Assembly (NCBI GenBank): GCA_003314535.1
Contig: POSG01000004.1
Coordinates: forward strand, 124,001 to 188,000
DNA length: 64,000 nt
Reading direction: 5' to 3'
DNA from: Geobacter sp.
Lineage (GTDB): Bacteria > Desulfobacterota > Desulfuromonadia > Geobacterales > Geobacteraceae
Part shown: piece after piece, positions 41,928 through 50,474 of the stretch
Numbering within the stretch: position 1 is the first letter of the stretch
How the letters are laid out: the number at the start of each line of letters is the position of its first letter
Position numbers and translations under genes: made by a program
Notes under the pieces: model-generated
Told to the model about the DNA's origin: nothing
The model's input: the letters and a program-made list of their open reading frames with translations, nothing else
The model's database searches: none

Positions 41928-42566
41928 TCAAGGCCTTTTCGCGCCGGCTTTCAGCCGCTCCTGCTCGAGTTTCAGTTGCTCGATTTCTTTTTCCAGCTTC
42001 AATTTTTCAATTTCCTTTTCGTGTCTCAGTTTCTCGATTTCGAGCTGCATCCTCATTTTCTCGAGTTCGGCCGAATCATTGCCGGGCGCGGTTCCGCCGG
42101 CAGCCGTGACCGTTCTCTTGCTGATGCCGGCTTCCATGGACCTGACAAAACAGTCGGTATACCTGCGTGTCTTGAGTACTGATGCCGTTAAACCCGTACA
42201 GTGGGCGTTGTCGCCGCAGCAGTCGAACTGGATCCGTTCCAGGTCCTTCAGGTCGACCCAGGCGATGTTTTCTCCATTCTTTTCGTTCTTGCCGTTTTTC
42301 CAATAGCGGACATTGGCGCGGCCGTTCACCAGCGATTCCGCAGCCATAATGCCGAACCATTTGTCGCTGCCTACATAAGCAACGAATGGGAAATCCCTGT
42401 TTACCGTTGCAACGACTTCATCCCCCGTCGATCGTTGGTACACTTTCGTTCCGTCAGCCTTGGCAAGATATCCCACGCCCTGCGTGTCATCGTCACTGCT
42501 GAACAGTCCCGCAACGCCCGTTGCAGGGACCGCCAGGATGAACAGTGCAACAAGAAAGTATTTCAT
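41928..42566 (-). CDS. Secreted/periplasmic coiled-coil protein
   Basis: 212 residues from ATG 42566 with a signal peptide (about 1-21, ending GVAG). A small globular part (about 25-140) with several Cys, including DCCGDNAHC, precedes a long Glu/Lys-rich coiled coil (EKMRMQLEIEKLRHEKEIEK and repeats of EKLKLEKEIEQLKLEQE) up to the C-terminus. No known family recognised. It is 45 bases downstream of the PocR gene, so it may be exported by the same regulator. Confidence 0.7.
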   Translation of the reverse strand: MKYFLVALFILAVPATGVAGLFSSDDDTQGVGYLAKADGTKVYQRSTGDEVVATVNRDFPFVAYVGSDKWFGIMAAESLVNGRANVRYWKNGKNEKNGENIAWVDLKDLERIQFDCCGDNAHCTGLTASVLKTRRYTDCFVRSMEAGISKRTVTAAGGTAPGNDSAELEKMRMQLEIEKLRHEKEIEKLKLEKEIEQLKLEQERLKAGAKRP

Positions 42567-42611
42567 GGTTTCGCCCTCTTTCAAAGATGATGATGAGCCG
42601 GTTTCCCGCAC

Positions 42612-43253
42612 TCAAAAGTCCCCACCCCCCTCATCAAGGATGGAGTTGAGTATCCTGTCCGTATAGGCGCTCGATTCGAGCATTTTTTTGTGCGCCTTCT
42701 GCCTTGCTTCAATCTCCTGCATGAGTTTCAGTTTTTTCATGCCCATTTCGGTTATGATGTTCATCAGGTTCGAATAGAGTTCAAGCGCGTTTTTCATCTG
42801 CTCGCGGGAATAGATCGGCACCCGGTTCAACGCTTCAAGGTACTTGTCTTCGTCGTATCCGAATTCCCTGGCCTGCTTGCGGAAAAAATCAGCTTCCGGC
42901 CTGTCGTCTTCGTTGAAACACTGGCCGAAGAAAAACGTGGCTATGTGTTCGCGGTCGAAAAAGATCGGCATGGCCATGTCCCACAGGCCGTTCTTGCACC
43001 TGTACTCGAAAAACCGGCCTTCGTATTCGTGCAGGTGCCGTTTTATGTATGCTTCGCTTTCCTTGCACCTTGCCAGGGTGACGGGATGCTGCCGGTGAAA
43101 GCGTACGCAGATGTCCTGCCACCCCACGGCGACGAGGATTTTTTCGTTTGTGTCGAGAATGGCTGACAGCAGACCCGTAACCTTGTTGTATGACTCCATA
43201 AGGGTTTGTATCTGCTTGATGTCGAAAAGTTGTGAGAAACTGTATTTCGTCAT
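42612..43253 (-). CDS. Stand-alone PocR sensory domain protein
   Basis: 213 residues. PocR domain (residues 5-170, with LFDIKQIQTLMESYNKVTGL, GRFFEYRCKNGLWDMAMPIFF and the Cys-containing CVRFH...CKESE block) then a helical tail. In most proteins PocR is joined to a PAS, kinase or GGDEF output domain; none is present and no frameshift in the G run near 42632 would restore one, because the next gene follows within 50 bases. ATG 43253 is chosen over an upstream TTG. It might bind a small molecule and act with a partner. Confidence 0.7.
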   Translation of the reverse strand: MTKYSFSQLFDIKQIQTLMESYNKVTGLLSAILDTNEKILVAVGWQDICVRFHRQHPVTLARCKESEAYIKRHLHEYEGRFFEYRCKNGLWDMAMPIFFDREHIATFFFGQCFNEDDRPEADFFRKQAREFGYDEDKYLEALNRVPIYSREQMKNALELYSNLMNIITEMGMKKLKLMQEIEARQKAHKKMLESSAYTDRILNSILDEGGGDF

Positions 43254-43452
43254 TGGCAAGTTATTTCCAGGTTAGAAAGCATGCAGTGGAGCAACTTGAT
43301 CAACTTTGCTTGCCGGGGACCGAAAGATGCATCATAATATATGCAAAAATCGTGCTGAATGTTTATGCTTTGGAAAGGGCCTGATATTACGTGATTTGCC
43401 GGACGGCGGCCCGGACAGATTCACTGGGGACACGGTTGGGTTCGGCCAAACA

Positions 43453-43468
43453 TAATACACATGTCTCA
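43453..43468. promoter_or_regulatory. Candidate AcoR upstream activating site (third occurrence)
   Basis: TAATACA-CA-TGTCTCA matches the 7-2-7 layout of the sites at 8473 and 27168 except for one base. It lies only 13 bases upstream of a sigma-54-like site, closer than usual for an enhancer, and it could instead serve the divergent PocR gene, where a weak -24/-12 sequence lies at 43307-43322 (minus). Confidence 0.5.
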
Positions 43469-43480
43469 TTCGTAGGGATT

Positions 43481-43496
43481 CGGACACAGGTTTGCG
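43481..43496 (+). promoter_or_regulatory. Sigma-54 promoter of the reductase gene
   Basis: CGGACACAGGTTTGCG has GG and GC separated by 10 bases and TTTGC at -12. Predicted start near 43508 would give a leader of about 35 bases with an AAGGAGGAG ribosome site. Confidence 0.6.
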
Positions 43497-43542
43497 TTAC
43501 AGTATCCGGAGCCAATCTTGATCAACGTCAAGGAGGAGTGTA

Positions 43543-44154
43543 ATGGCGAAAAAAATAATCATCATCGAGGCGAGTCCCCGGGAGAACGGCAACAGCACTG
43601 TACTCGCCCGGGAAGTGGCGGCGGGCGCCAGTTGTTTCGGGACAGAGGTGGAAACGGTGCATATCCACGGGATGGATATCAGGCCATGCACGGCCTGCGA
43701 TGCATGCCAGGCATCATTGGCGACGGACTGCATCATTGATGACGATATGAAAGCAATTTATTCCCGTCTGCGGTCAGCTGACGCGATCGTTTACGCAACC
43801 CCCATTTACTGGTTTACCGTTTCGGCCCAGATCAAGCTGTTCATGGATCGCTGCTATGCGCTCACGTTTCTCGGAACACAGCCAGCCGAGAACGGCGACG
43901 CACAGGTCGAAACTTATGAAACCGACCTGGGCGGCAAAATGTTTGGAGTGGTCCTGACCTATGGAGACGTGGATCCGTTTGCTTCGGGAGCTGTCAACGC
44001 AATTCGCACGTTCCAGGACATGGCCCGCTTCGTCGGCTCCGATATCGTCGGTATTGTCTACGGGTCGGCAATGGGGCCCGGAGAGGTGGCTGACAACACG
44101 GAGCTCATGAAACAGGCCTTCGAACTGGGCAGGGCTCTCGCAACGGAAGCCTGA
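43543..44154 (+). CDS. NADPH-dependent FMN reductase / flavodoxin-like protein
   Basis: 203-residue flavodoxin-fold oxidoreductase. It begins KKIIIIEASPRENGNS, with the flavin phosphate loop SPRENGNS, a CxxCxxC motif in CTACDACQ and YATPIYWFTVSAQIKLFMDR, as in iron-sulfur flavoprotein/NAD(P)H:flavin oxidoreductases. Its likely job is electron transfer or quinone reduction. It stands alone in its direction behind a sigma-54 promoter and an AcoR-like site, suggesting that it belongs to the acetoin regulon and disposes of or recycles reducing equivalents. Confidence 0.82.
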   Translation: MAKKIIIIEASPRENGNSTVLAREVAAGASCFGTEVETVHIHGMDIRPCTACDACQASLATDCIIDDDMKAIYSRLRSADAIVYATPIYWFTVSAQIKLFMDRCYALTFLGTQPAENGDAQVETYETDLGGKMFGVVLTYGDVDPFASGAVNAIRTFQDMARFVGSDIVGIVYGSAMGPGEVADNTELMKQAFELGRALATEA

Positions 44155-44189
44155 GAAAGGCGCCGGCTCCGGATGGGCCGGCAATCGTC

Positions 44190-45581
44190 TCACAGCCGGA
44201 ATTCCTGGTGCGGCGCCGGCATCTCGACCCTGGTGTTCCTGAGGAGCGAAGCGAAGCGGGTCATGGTCTCCAGTTCGCCGTGAACCAGGAACGTCCTCTC
44301 GGGGGTTCCGGTCCGGCGGTGCCAGGCGAGAAGTTCGGCCTGGTCGGCATGGGCGGAAAACCCGTTTATGGTGTGAACTTTCGCGGCCACGGGGATTTCC
44401 TCTCCGAACAGGTGCACACGCTCGGCGCCGTCGATGATGTTCCTTGCAAGGCTGCCTTTGGCCGCATAGCCGACAAACACGATGCTCGAATCCCTTCTCC
44501 AGAGATTGTGCCTGAGGTGATGCCGGATGCGCCCGCCGGTGCACATGCCTGAGCCGGCCATGATGACCGCTCCCCCACCGATACGATTGATCGCCATGGA
44601 CTCCTGGGTTTCGCGGGTGAAGTGCAGACCCGGCAGGCTCAAGGGGTCTCGTCCTTCGTGGAAAAGTTCGGCGGTTTCCTCGTCGTAACATTCGGGATGC
44701 CGTTTGAAGATCGCGGTGGCGGAAATGGCCATGGGGGAGTCGAGGAATACCTGCATTGAGCGGGGAAGACGGCCGTTTTCGACTCCTTCCCGCAGGAAGA
44801 AGAGGATTTCCTGGGCCCGTTCCAGGGCGAATGTGGGGATTGTGACATTGCCGCCAAGCCTGAATGTGTCGGTGATGGCCGCGAACAGCTCTTCCACGGA
44901 TTGATCGAGCGGTTTGTGAAAACGGTCCCCATAGGTGGTTTCCATGACCACGACATCCGCTTTGGGCGGTGGCGCCGGATCCCGCAGGATCGGCCGGCCG
45001 GTATTGCCCAGGTCTCCGGAGAGCAGCACGGTACGCCGCCGGCCGTTTTCCTCCAGTTCCAGGAATACGGATGCCGATCCGAGGATATGGCCGGCGTCGA
45101 GAAAAGTGACCCAAGCGCCTTCAGCAAGTTGCAGCCGGTGGTTGTAGGCTGTTTTCCTGCCGAAAAATTCCAGGCTGTCAAGTACGTCCAGTTCCGTGTA
45201 GAGAGGTTCGATATCACCCCCGTGATTGCCCCGCCGTGATGCATGGCGTTCGTTACGTCGCGCTTCCTCCTCCTGCAGGTGGCCGGAATCCAGGAGCACG
45301 AGCCGCGCCAGGTCGCGTGTCGCCGGGCTGGTGATGATTTCTCCCCGGAAGCCGTTGTTTACCAGAAGGGGAAGCCGTCCGCAATGGTCGAGATGGGCAT
45401 GGGTAAGCAACAGGAAGTCGATATCCGCAGGCTCGAACCCGAACGGTTCCGAGTTCTCTTCGTCAAGTTCGCGATTACCCTGGAACATTCCGCAGTCGAT
45501 CAGTATCCTTTTCCCGGCGCATTCGACCAGATGGCAGGAGCCGGTGACATCATGGTCGGCTCCGTGGAAAGAGAGTTTCAT
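44190..45581 (-). CDS. MBL-fold beta-CASP ribonuclease-like protein
   Basis: 463-residue protein of the metallo-beta-lactamase/beta-CASP exonuclease family that acts on RNA. The zinc motif is HAHLDH (61-66); further ligands are in GHILGSAS, SGDLG and the C-terminal FSAHADQ, and FLVHGE. It lacks a KH domain. It may process or degrade RNA in the cytoplasm. It converges with the reductase gene. Confidence 0.87.
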   Translation of the reverse strand: MKLSFHGADHDVTGSCHLVECAGKRILIDCGMFQGNRELDEENSEPFGFEPADIDFLLLTHAHLDHCGRLPLLVNNGFRGEIITSPATRDLARLVLLDSGHLQEEEARRNERHASRRGNHGGDIEPLYTELDVLDSLEFFGRKTAYNHRLQLAEGAWVTFLDAGHILGSASVFLELEENGRRRTVLLSGDLGNTGRPILRDPAPPPKADVVVMETTYGDRFHKPLDQSVEELFAAITDTFRLGGNVTIPTFALERAQEILFFLREGVENGRLPRSMQVFLDSPMAISATAIFKRHPECYDEETAELFHEGRDPLSLPGLHFTRETQESMAINRIGGGAVIMAGSGMCTGGRIRHHLRHNLWRRDSSIVFVGYAAKGSLARNIIDGAERVHLFGEEIPVAAKVHTINGFSAHADQAELLAWHRRTGTPERTFLVHGELETMTRFASLLRNTRVEMPAPHQEFRL

Positions 45582-45717
45582 TCAGGCCTCCTGGGCAGGT
45601 GCTTGGAAAGAGAGACAAATACGGCTCGGATTCTAAAAAAATACAACCTGCAGGCGGGCTGTCAACCGATGCCCGGCAGAATGGGCATCGGGGTGTACGA
45701 AAAAACATGTGGCGTGG

Positions 45718-45745
45718 TTGACGTTTTTCCCATTTAAATTAAAAT
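45718..45745 (+). promoter_or_regulatory. Sigma-70 promoter for a small RNA
   Basis: TTGACG (45718-45723) and TAAAAT (45740-45745) with a 16-base spacer. No gene start is near; a terminator follows 37 bases later. Confidence 0.6.
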
Positions 45746-45751
45746 TGCAGC

Positions 45752-45820
45752 AGAGGTACAGAGCCTCTTCTATTTATACTTCCCTGTAGATTAGCCCTCC
45801 TTCTCTACAGGGTTTTTTTT
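45752..45820 (+). ncRNA. Candidate small RNA of about 70 nt
   Basis: Between a good promoter and a strong terminator with no open frame inside. Two stems: AGAGG / CCTCT (about 45753-45769) and the terminator CCCTGTAGA / TCTACAGGG. The terminator loop is TTAGCCCTCCTTC, which holds CCTCCTT, complementary to the AAGGAGG Shine-Dalgarno sequence. Such C-rich loops occur in known riboregulators of other bacteria. It is not adjacent to its possible targets; existence rests on promoter plus terminator. Confidence 0.55.
45782..45820 (+). terminator. Intrinsic terminator of the candidate small RNA
   Basis: CCCTGTAGA (45782-45790) pairs exactly with TCTACAGGG (45804-45812) followed by eight T. Confidence 0.85.
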
Positions 45821-45850
45821 GCCACCTGTCCTGCTTCTTGAAAACAAGTA

Positions 45851-45878
45851 TTGACATAAATATTTATCAGCCTAAAAT
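45851..45878 (+). promoter_or_regulatory. Sigma-70 promoter of the riboswitch-kup message
   Basis: TTGACA (45851-45856) and TAAAAT (45873-45878) with a 16-base spacer, immediately before the riboswitch. Confidence 0.7.
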
Positions 45879-45879
45879 T

Positions 45880-46190
45880 GGCCCGAAATTCGAAAGACGA
45901 GCAGATGCAGCCGAAATTCGCCCATTTTGCGGCGGATGCGGGGGACCCGGTGGTAACGGGGCGAATTCCTTGACAGGCTGTTGAAAAACTATTGCGGAGC
46001 CCATCTGCGGCGTTACGCGGTGCTCACACCCTTGCCTATCTAGGTGATATGTCTCGGGTGCTGTGCTCCGTGCGCCTTGCATCTGGACTTCCTCATGACG
46101 TTTTTCAGCAACCTGACAGGATAGGGCACTTCCAGGCCCGAGCCCGACAGCTAACCTCGTAGGTTATTGGAAGTGCAGCGAACTTGGGCC
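45880..46190 (+). promoter_or_regulatory. c-di-AMP (ydaO/yuaA) riboswitch, interrupted by a repeat element
   Basis: The 5' half has the conserved GCGGGGGACCC (45939-45948) and GGGGCGAA, and the 3' half has CCGACAGCTAACCTCGTAGG (46144-46163) flanked by the 9-bp stem GCACTTCCA / TGGAAGTGC. Closing arms GGCCCGAAATTCG (45880-45892) and CGAACTTGGGCC (46179-46190) pair. Family B repeat copy 2 lies between the two halves, in the variable hairpin. A terminator (46192-46224) follows, so c-di-AMP would switch off potassium import by kup. The call rests on recalled consensus, not on a covariance model. Confidence 0.8.
45974..46115 (+). repeat. 142-bp dispersed repeat, family B, copy 2, inside the kup riboswitch
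   Basis: Ends CAGGCTGTTGAAAAAC and GTTTTTCAGCAACCTG form an extended pairing. TGACAGG occurs on both sides (45971-45977 and 46114-46120). The other copies are 16118-16259 (reverse) and 54531-54672. Confidence 0.88.
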
Positions 46191-46191
46191 T

Positions 46192-46224
46192 AAAAGCCGC
46201 CGGTTCATTGCCGGCGGCTTTTTT
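46192..46224 (+). terminator. Riboswitch expression-platform terminator before kup
   Basis: AAAAGCCGCCGG (46192-46203) pairs with CCGGCGGCTTTT (46211-46222), then more T. It is 140 bases before kup. Confidence 0.85.
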
Positions 46225-46366
46225 GCGCACAAGGAGTAATCTTGCGGAGAGTGAATGCCCGGCATGGGCTGACCATGCGCTGCCGAGGTGAAAGGCCACG
46301 GCATGCGGTCGTGGCAACAGCGGAGCCGCCGGAAGCGGCCGGGCAGGGGAATCGGGAAAAAAGACC

Positions 46367-48187
46367 ATGATGAATGAAGGCAGGGATTCTTTGTCAAAGG
46401 GGATAGTCAAGTCGCTGGGCCTGGTTTTCGGCGATATCGGCACCAGCCCCATCTATACATTGACAGTCGTATTTGCGTTGACAAAGCCGACCCAGGAAAA
46501 TATCGAAGGCATACTTTCACTTGTCGTGTGGACGCTCTGCATTCTCGTCACCATAGAATATGCCTGGCTGGCCATGGGACTGGGGCGAAAGGGTGAAGGC
46601 GGAACCATTGTCTTGAAAGAGATCCTCATCAGGCTTCTGAAACCGGGACGCCAGGCGGCATTCGTGGTATTCCTATCTTTTCTCGGAGTTTCGCTGCTCC
46701 TGGGTGACGGAGTCATTACCCCGGCCATCAGTATTCTTTCCGCCGTGGAGGGGATGCAGCTGATTCCCGGGTTGGAGGGTTTGGGTCAGGGAGCGATCAT
46801 CCTTATTTCGGCGGTCATCACCGTGCTCCTTTTCATCTTCCAGTCCAGGGGGACCGACAGGGTCGCGGCCACCTTCGGACCGTTGATGATACTGTGGTTC
46901 CTGTCGCTTTTCGTCTCGGGAATCATCTCGATCTGGCAGTTTCCATCGATACTCAAGTCGCTGAGCCCCCATTACGGGATCATGTTCATCCTTGAAAACG
47001 GCCTTCCCGGGTTTTTCATCCTGTCCGAAATAATCCTCTGCGCCACGGGCGGCGAGGCGCTCTATGCCGACATGGGGCATCTTGGCCGCAAACCGATCCG
47101 TCGCGCCTGGTACTTCGTCTTTGCCGCCCTGGTGTTCAACTACCTTGGGCAGGGTGCGTTCATAATGAAGCATCCTGAAGCGAAGAGCATCCTGTTCGGA
47201 ATGGTGAAATGGGAGGCCCCACATTTCTATGTGCCGTTTCTCATCCTTACCATAATTGCTACAGTCATAGCTTCCCAGGCTCTGATCAGCGGCGTGTTCT
47301 CCATAGTCTACCAAGGGATTACGACCAGGATAATGCCCCTTTTGAAGGTGGACTACACTTCGACGCACCTGAAATCCCAGATATTCATCGGCGCAATCAA
47401 CTGGATGCTGATGGTGGCTGTCCTGTTCATCCTGTTCATGTTCCGGGAGTCGAAAAACCTGGCGGCTGCATACGGGCTGGCTGTAACCGGCACGATGACC
47501 ATTACCGGCATCATGATGGTCATGATATTCTCACACACCACCAAGAGATGGAAAGTGCCGTTTGCTGTGCTGGTCACTGTGGTGGACATGCTCTTCCTGG
47601 TCGCCTGCCTGAACAAGTTCCATCTGGGCGGATACTGGTCCCTGATAATTGCCATGATCCCGATGACCACCATCCTGGTCTGGACCAAGGGTCAAAGGGC
47701 GCTGTACCGTGCGCTGCGGCCATTGGACATGGATACTTTCCTCCTGAGTTATTCCCAGATTTACGGCGCCGGGAAGAACATCCCCGGCACCGGGATTTTC
47801 TTTACCAAGGAGATTCCGGTTGTCCCCCCGTACATTGTCCATTGCATGGTCCGTAGCAACATCATCTACGAAAGAAACGTATTGATCTCCATAATCAGGA
47901 CCGACGAACCATTCGGGGTCCGGACCCGCCTTCTGTCGGGAATAGGGCCGGGACTGGACGGTTTCGAGGTGCGCGCAGGCTACATGGAAGTGATCGACCT
48001 GGAAAAGCTGCTCAAGAAGAACGGCGTCCAGGAGAAAGTCATTTTTTACGGTATCGAGGATATTTCTTCCCCCAACCCGGTTTGGAAGGTATTCAGCGCC
48101 ATCAAGAAGCAGACGCCGAACTTCGTGCAGTTCTACAATCTGCCGGCCAGCAAGCTGCAGGGTGTGGTGACGCGGGTTGAAATGTGA
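46367..48187 (+). CDS. kup: KUP/HAK potassium transporter
   Basis: 606 residues with about twelve membrane segments and a hydrophilic C-terminal part (about 450-606). Family marks: LGLVFGDIGTSPIYT, GLGRKGEGGTIVL and GVSLLLGDGVITPAISILSAVEG. It imports potassium, probably with protons. Controlled by the c-di-AMP riboswitch upstream, as Kup genes are in several bacteria. ATG 46367 or 46370 could be the start; both have the same weak GGGA site. No partner gene follows; metX converges on it. Confidence 0.93.
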   Translation: MMNEGRDSLSKGIVKSLGLVFGDIGTSPIYTLTVVFALTKPTQENIEGILSLVVWTLCILVTIEYAWLAMGLGRKGEGGTIVLKEILIRLLKPGRQAAFVVFLSFLGVSLLLGDGVITPAISILSAVEGMQLIPGLEGLGQGAIILISAVITVLLFIFQSRGTDRVAATFGPLMILWFLSLFVSGIISIWQFPSILKSLSPHYGIMFILENGLPGFFILSEIILCATGGEALYADMGHLGRKPIRRAWYFVFAALVFNYLGQGAFIMKHPEAKSILFGMVKWEAPHFYVPFLILTIIATVIASQALISGVFSIVYQGITTRIMPLLKVDYTSTHLKSQIFIGAINWMLMVAVLFILFMFRESKNLAAAYGLAVTGTMTITGIMMVMIFSHTTKRWKVPFAVLVTVVDMLFLVACLNKFHLGGYWSLIIAMIPMTTILVWTKGQRALYRALRPLDMDTFLLSYSQIYGAGKNIPGTGIFFTKEIPVVPPYIVHCMVRSNIIYERNVLISIIRTDEPFGVRTRLLSGIGPGLDGFEVRAGYMEVIDLEKLLKKNGVQEKVIFYGIEDISSPNPVWKVFSAIKKQTPNFVQFYNLPASKLQGVVTRVEM

Positions 48188-48218
48188 CCCGCGGCGGGAT
48201 CTGAGTTCAAATAGACTG

Positions 48219-49328
48219 CTAAAGGGGTGCGGAAATCCGCTCAAGAAAATCCTTCACGAATGGGGCGAAGTTTTCGTGCTCCAGCAGGAAGGCGTCATGG
48301 CCGTAAGAAGATTCGATAAGATGGTACTCGACGGGCTTGCCCAGGTCTTTCAGCGCCTGGACCATCTTCTCGGTCTGGTACGGAGGATAGAGCCAGTCCG
48401 ACGTGAAGGCGAAGAACTGTATGGGTGCCGTGACCGGCGCGAATGCCTCATGGAGGGTTTCGCACCCCCAGGCTACGTCGTAAAGGTCGAGCGCTTTGGC
48501 CAGGTAGAGGAAGGAATTCGCATCGAAGCGGTCGACGAAGTTATAGCCGTTGTATGACAGGTAGCGTTCAACCTCGAACCGGCCGAAGAAGTCGAACTGG
48601 CCGTCGCGGGCGGAAAAGCGGCGGCCGAACTTGTTCCACATGGATTCGTCCGAGAGGAAAGTGATGTGGCCGATGCCGCGGGCCAGCGCCAGGCCGTCCT
48701 TGGGATTCTTGCGGTACTCGCCCTTTTTCCAGGTCGGGTCGTTGAAGATAGCCCAGCGGGCCACGGCATTCATCGCGATGGCCATCGGCGACGGCTTGCC
48801 GCTGGTTGCCAGTACCACGGCCGATGCCACCCTGTCCGGAAAGCAGGTGGTCCAGTCGAGGGCCTGCATTCCGCCCATGCTCCCGCCCAGCACGGTCAGC
48901 AGCTTGTCGATGCCCAGATGGTCGAGGAGCAGCCGCTGCGCGCCTACCATGTCCCGTACGGTTATGACCGGGAAAGAGAGGTTGTAACGCTTGCCAGTCT
49001 TTGGGTTGATGGACGACGGGCCCGTGGATCCGTAACAGGAGCCGATGATGTTGGAGCAGATGACGAAATACCTGTCCGTATCCAGCAGGCGCCCGGGGCC
49101 GACGATGGCGTCCCACCAGCCGGCCTTCTGGTCTTCCTCGCTGTTCTTGCCGGCCACATGCGCGCTGCCGGTCCAGGCGTGGGTGACCAGGATCGCGTTG
49201 GAACGGTTGGCGTTCAGTTTCCCGTAGGTTTCATAGGCAAGAGTTATCGGTCCCAGGATTCGGCCGCTCTCGAGGCGGAGTTCCGTATCGAAGGTGACGT
49301 ATTGCGTTGTGACGATGCCGACTGACAT
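48219..49328 (-). CDS. metX: Homoserine O-acetyltransferase
   Basis: 369-residue alpha/beta hydrolase-fold enzyme of methionine synthesis that acetylates homoserine, usually with acetyl-CoA. Nucleophile Ser150 in GGSMGG, family blocks [12 protein letters not shown] and [14 protein letters not shown], and the C-terminal [12 protein letters not shown] with the catalytic His. A SAM-I riboswitch and a terminator precede it, so the gene should be repressed when SAM is high. No metW is adjacent. Confidence 0.93.
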   Translation of the reverse strand: MSVGIVTTQYVTFDTELRLESGRILGPITLAYETYGKLNANRSNAILVTHAWTGSAHVAGKNSEEDQKAGWWDAIVGPGRLLDTDRYFVICSNIIGSCYGSTGPSSINPKTGKRYNLSFPVITVRDMVGAQRLLLDHLGIDKLLTVLGGSMGGMQALDWTTCFPDRVASAVVLATSGKPSPMAIAMNAVARWAIFNDPTWKKGEYRKNPKDGLALARGIGHITFLSDESMWNKFGRRFSARDGQFDFFGRFEVERYLSYNGYNFVDRFDANSFLYLAKALDLYDVAWGCETLHEAFAPVTAPIQFFAFTSDWLYPPYQTEKMVQALKDLGKPVEYHLIESSYGHDAFLLEHENFAPFVKDFLERISAPL

Positions 49329-49364
49329 GGGATACCTGGAAAATGTGGGATGTCCTGACGGTAC

Positions 49365-49402
49365 GAAAAAAGCCCCTTCTTATGGGATAAGAAGGGGCTT
49401 TC
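49365..49402 (-). terminator. SAM riboswitch terminator
   Basis: On the minus strand AGCCCCTTCTTA pairs exactly with TAAGAAGGGGCT, followed by TTTTT. Its left arm overlaps in sequence with the P1 arm of the aptamer (CCTTCTTATC), consistent with a switch. Confidence 0.85.
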
Positions 49403-49427
49403 CGTATAATTGACGACATACGCAGCA

Positions 49428-49536
49428 CCCTTCTCATCTGTGCCTTTCGGCAGGATTTAGCACCTGGCGCCCAGTTCCGGGCCGGTTGCTGTGGTTTCAC
49501 AGGGCCTATCCCTCCACCACTCTTGATAAGAAGGTA
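49428..49536 (-). promoter_or_regulatory. SAM-I (S-box) riboswitch of metX
   Basis: The minus strand reads TTCTTATCAAGAGTGGTGGA, then GGCCCTGTGAAACCACAGC, then GGTGCTAAATCC and finally GATGAGAAG closing P1. These match the conserved core of S-box elements. It lies about 100 bases before metX with the terminator between. Confidence 0.93.
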
Positions 49537-49556
49537 TTCTATGGAATTATGGGGAA

Positions 49557-49585
49557 AGGATACGGGAGCGGCTGATTTTTGTCAA
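49557..49585 (-). promoter_or_regulatory. Sigma-70 promoter of metX
   Basis: Minus strand TTGACA (49580-49585) and TATCCT (49557-49562) with a 17-base spacer, just upstream of the riboswitch. Confidence 0.75.
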
Positions 49586-49619
49586 CGCAAATCTCTTCGG
49601 GGCATACCCGCCTGCGGGA

Positions 49620-50378
49620 TCAGCTGTCGCCGGCAGCTGCGCACACCGGGCAGGCAGGATTTCCGGCAACCGCTATCTCCCTGAACCGCATGTTCAGGGT
49701 GTCGCAGGTCAGAAGCCTTCCGGTCAATAGACTGCTGATTCCCAGGAGATGTTTTATCGCTTCGCAGGCCTGAATTGTTCCTATGATTCCCGGAACGACT
49801 CCGAGGATGCCGTCCCGAGAGCATGAGAGGGCAACATCGTCGGGAGGGGGGTCGGGGAATAGGCAGCGGTAACAGGGCGAGACGTTCGGCACAACAGTGA
49901 TGGTCTGCCCGTGATAACGGAGCACGCCTCCATGGGAGAATGCCTTTCCCAGGCGGATGCATGTGTCGTTGATGAGAAACTTGGCGTCGAAGTTGTCCGT
50001 GGCGTCGATGATGAAGTCGTAATCCGAGATAATCCCGGCGATGTTGTCGGATTTTACCATGCATCGGTACGTGACGACCTTCACCCCGGGATTCATTGCG
50101 GCCAGTTTGCGTCGTGCGGAAACGACTTTTTCGCTTCCGATGTCCGGCGTCCCGTGGAGAATCTGCCGGTTGAGGTTAGACAGTTCAACCGCGTCGGCAT
50201 CTGCGATGCCTATGGTGCCGACACCGGCTGCGGCAAGGTAAAGCGCCGCTGGAGAACCGAGCCCCCCGGCGCCGATGATGAGCACCTTTCCGTGCAGAAG
50301 CCTCTCCTGGCCTTCGACGCCGATCTCTTCCAGTATGACCTGGCGGGAATATCTCACCTTCTCATCATGGTCAGGCAC
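49620..50378 (-). CDS. ThiF/MoeB-type E1-like adenylyltransferase
   Basis: 252-residue ubiquitin-activating-like enzyme with IGAGGLGSPAALYLAAAGVG, DADAVELSNLNRQI and a zinc site CYRC/CPVC. Members adenylate ThiS or MoaD. Two substrate carriers are possible, with thiS in this window one of them; sequence alone does not tell ThiF from MoeB or HesA. Start GTG 50378 has AAGGA seven bases upstream. It lies directly after the sigma-32 gene in the same direction. Confidence 0.85.
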   Translation of the reverse strand: MPDHDEKVRYSRQVILEEIGVEGQERLLHGKVLIIGAGGLGSPAALYLAAAGVGTIGIADADAVELSNLNRQILHGTPDIGSEKVVSARRKLAAMNPGVKVVTYRCMVKSDNIAGIISDYDFIIDATDNFDAKFLINDTCIRLGKAFSHGGVLRYHGQTITVVPNVSPCYRCLFPDPPPDDVALSCSRDGILGVVPGIIGTIQACEAIKHLLGISSLLTGRLLTCDTLNMRFREIAVAGNPACPVCAAAGDS

Positions 50379-50474
50379 AGGCGTATCCTTCCCCGGTACG
50401 ATGCATACGGGCCCGGTCAGCAGGCGGCCGCCGGGCCCTTGTTCATAAAAGTCTCATTCCCCGTTTTACCCGCA

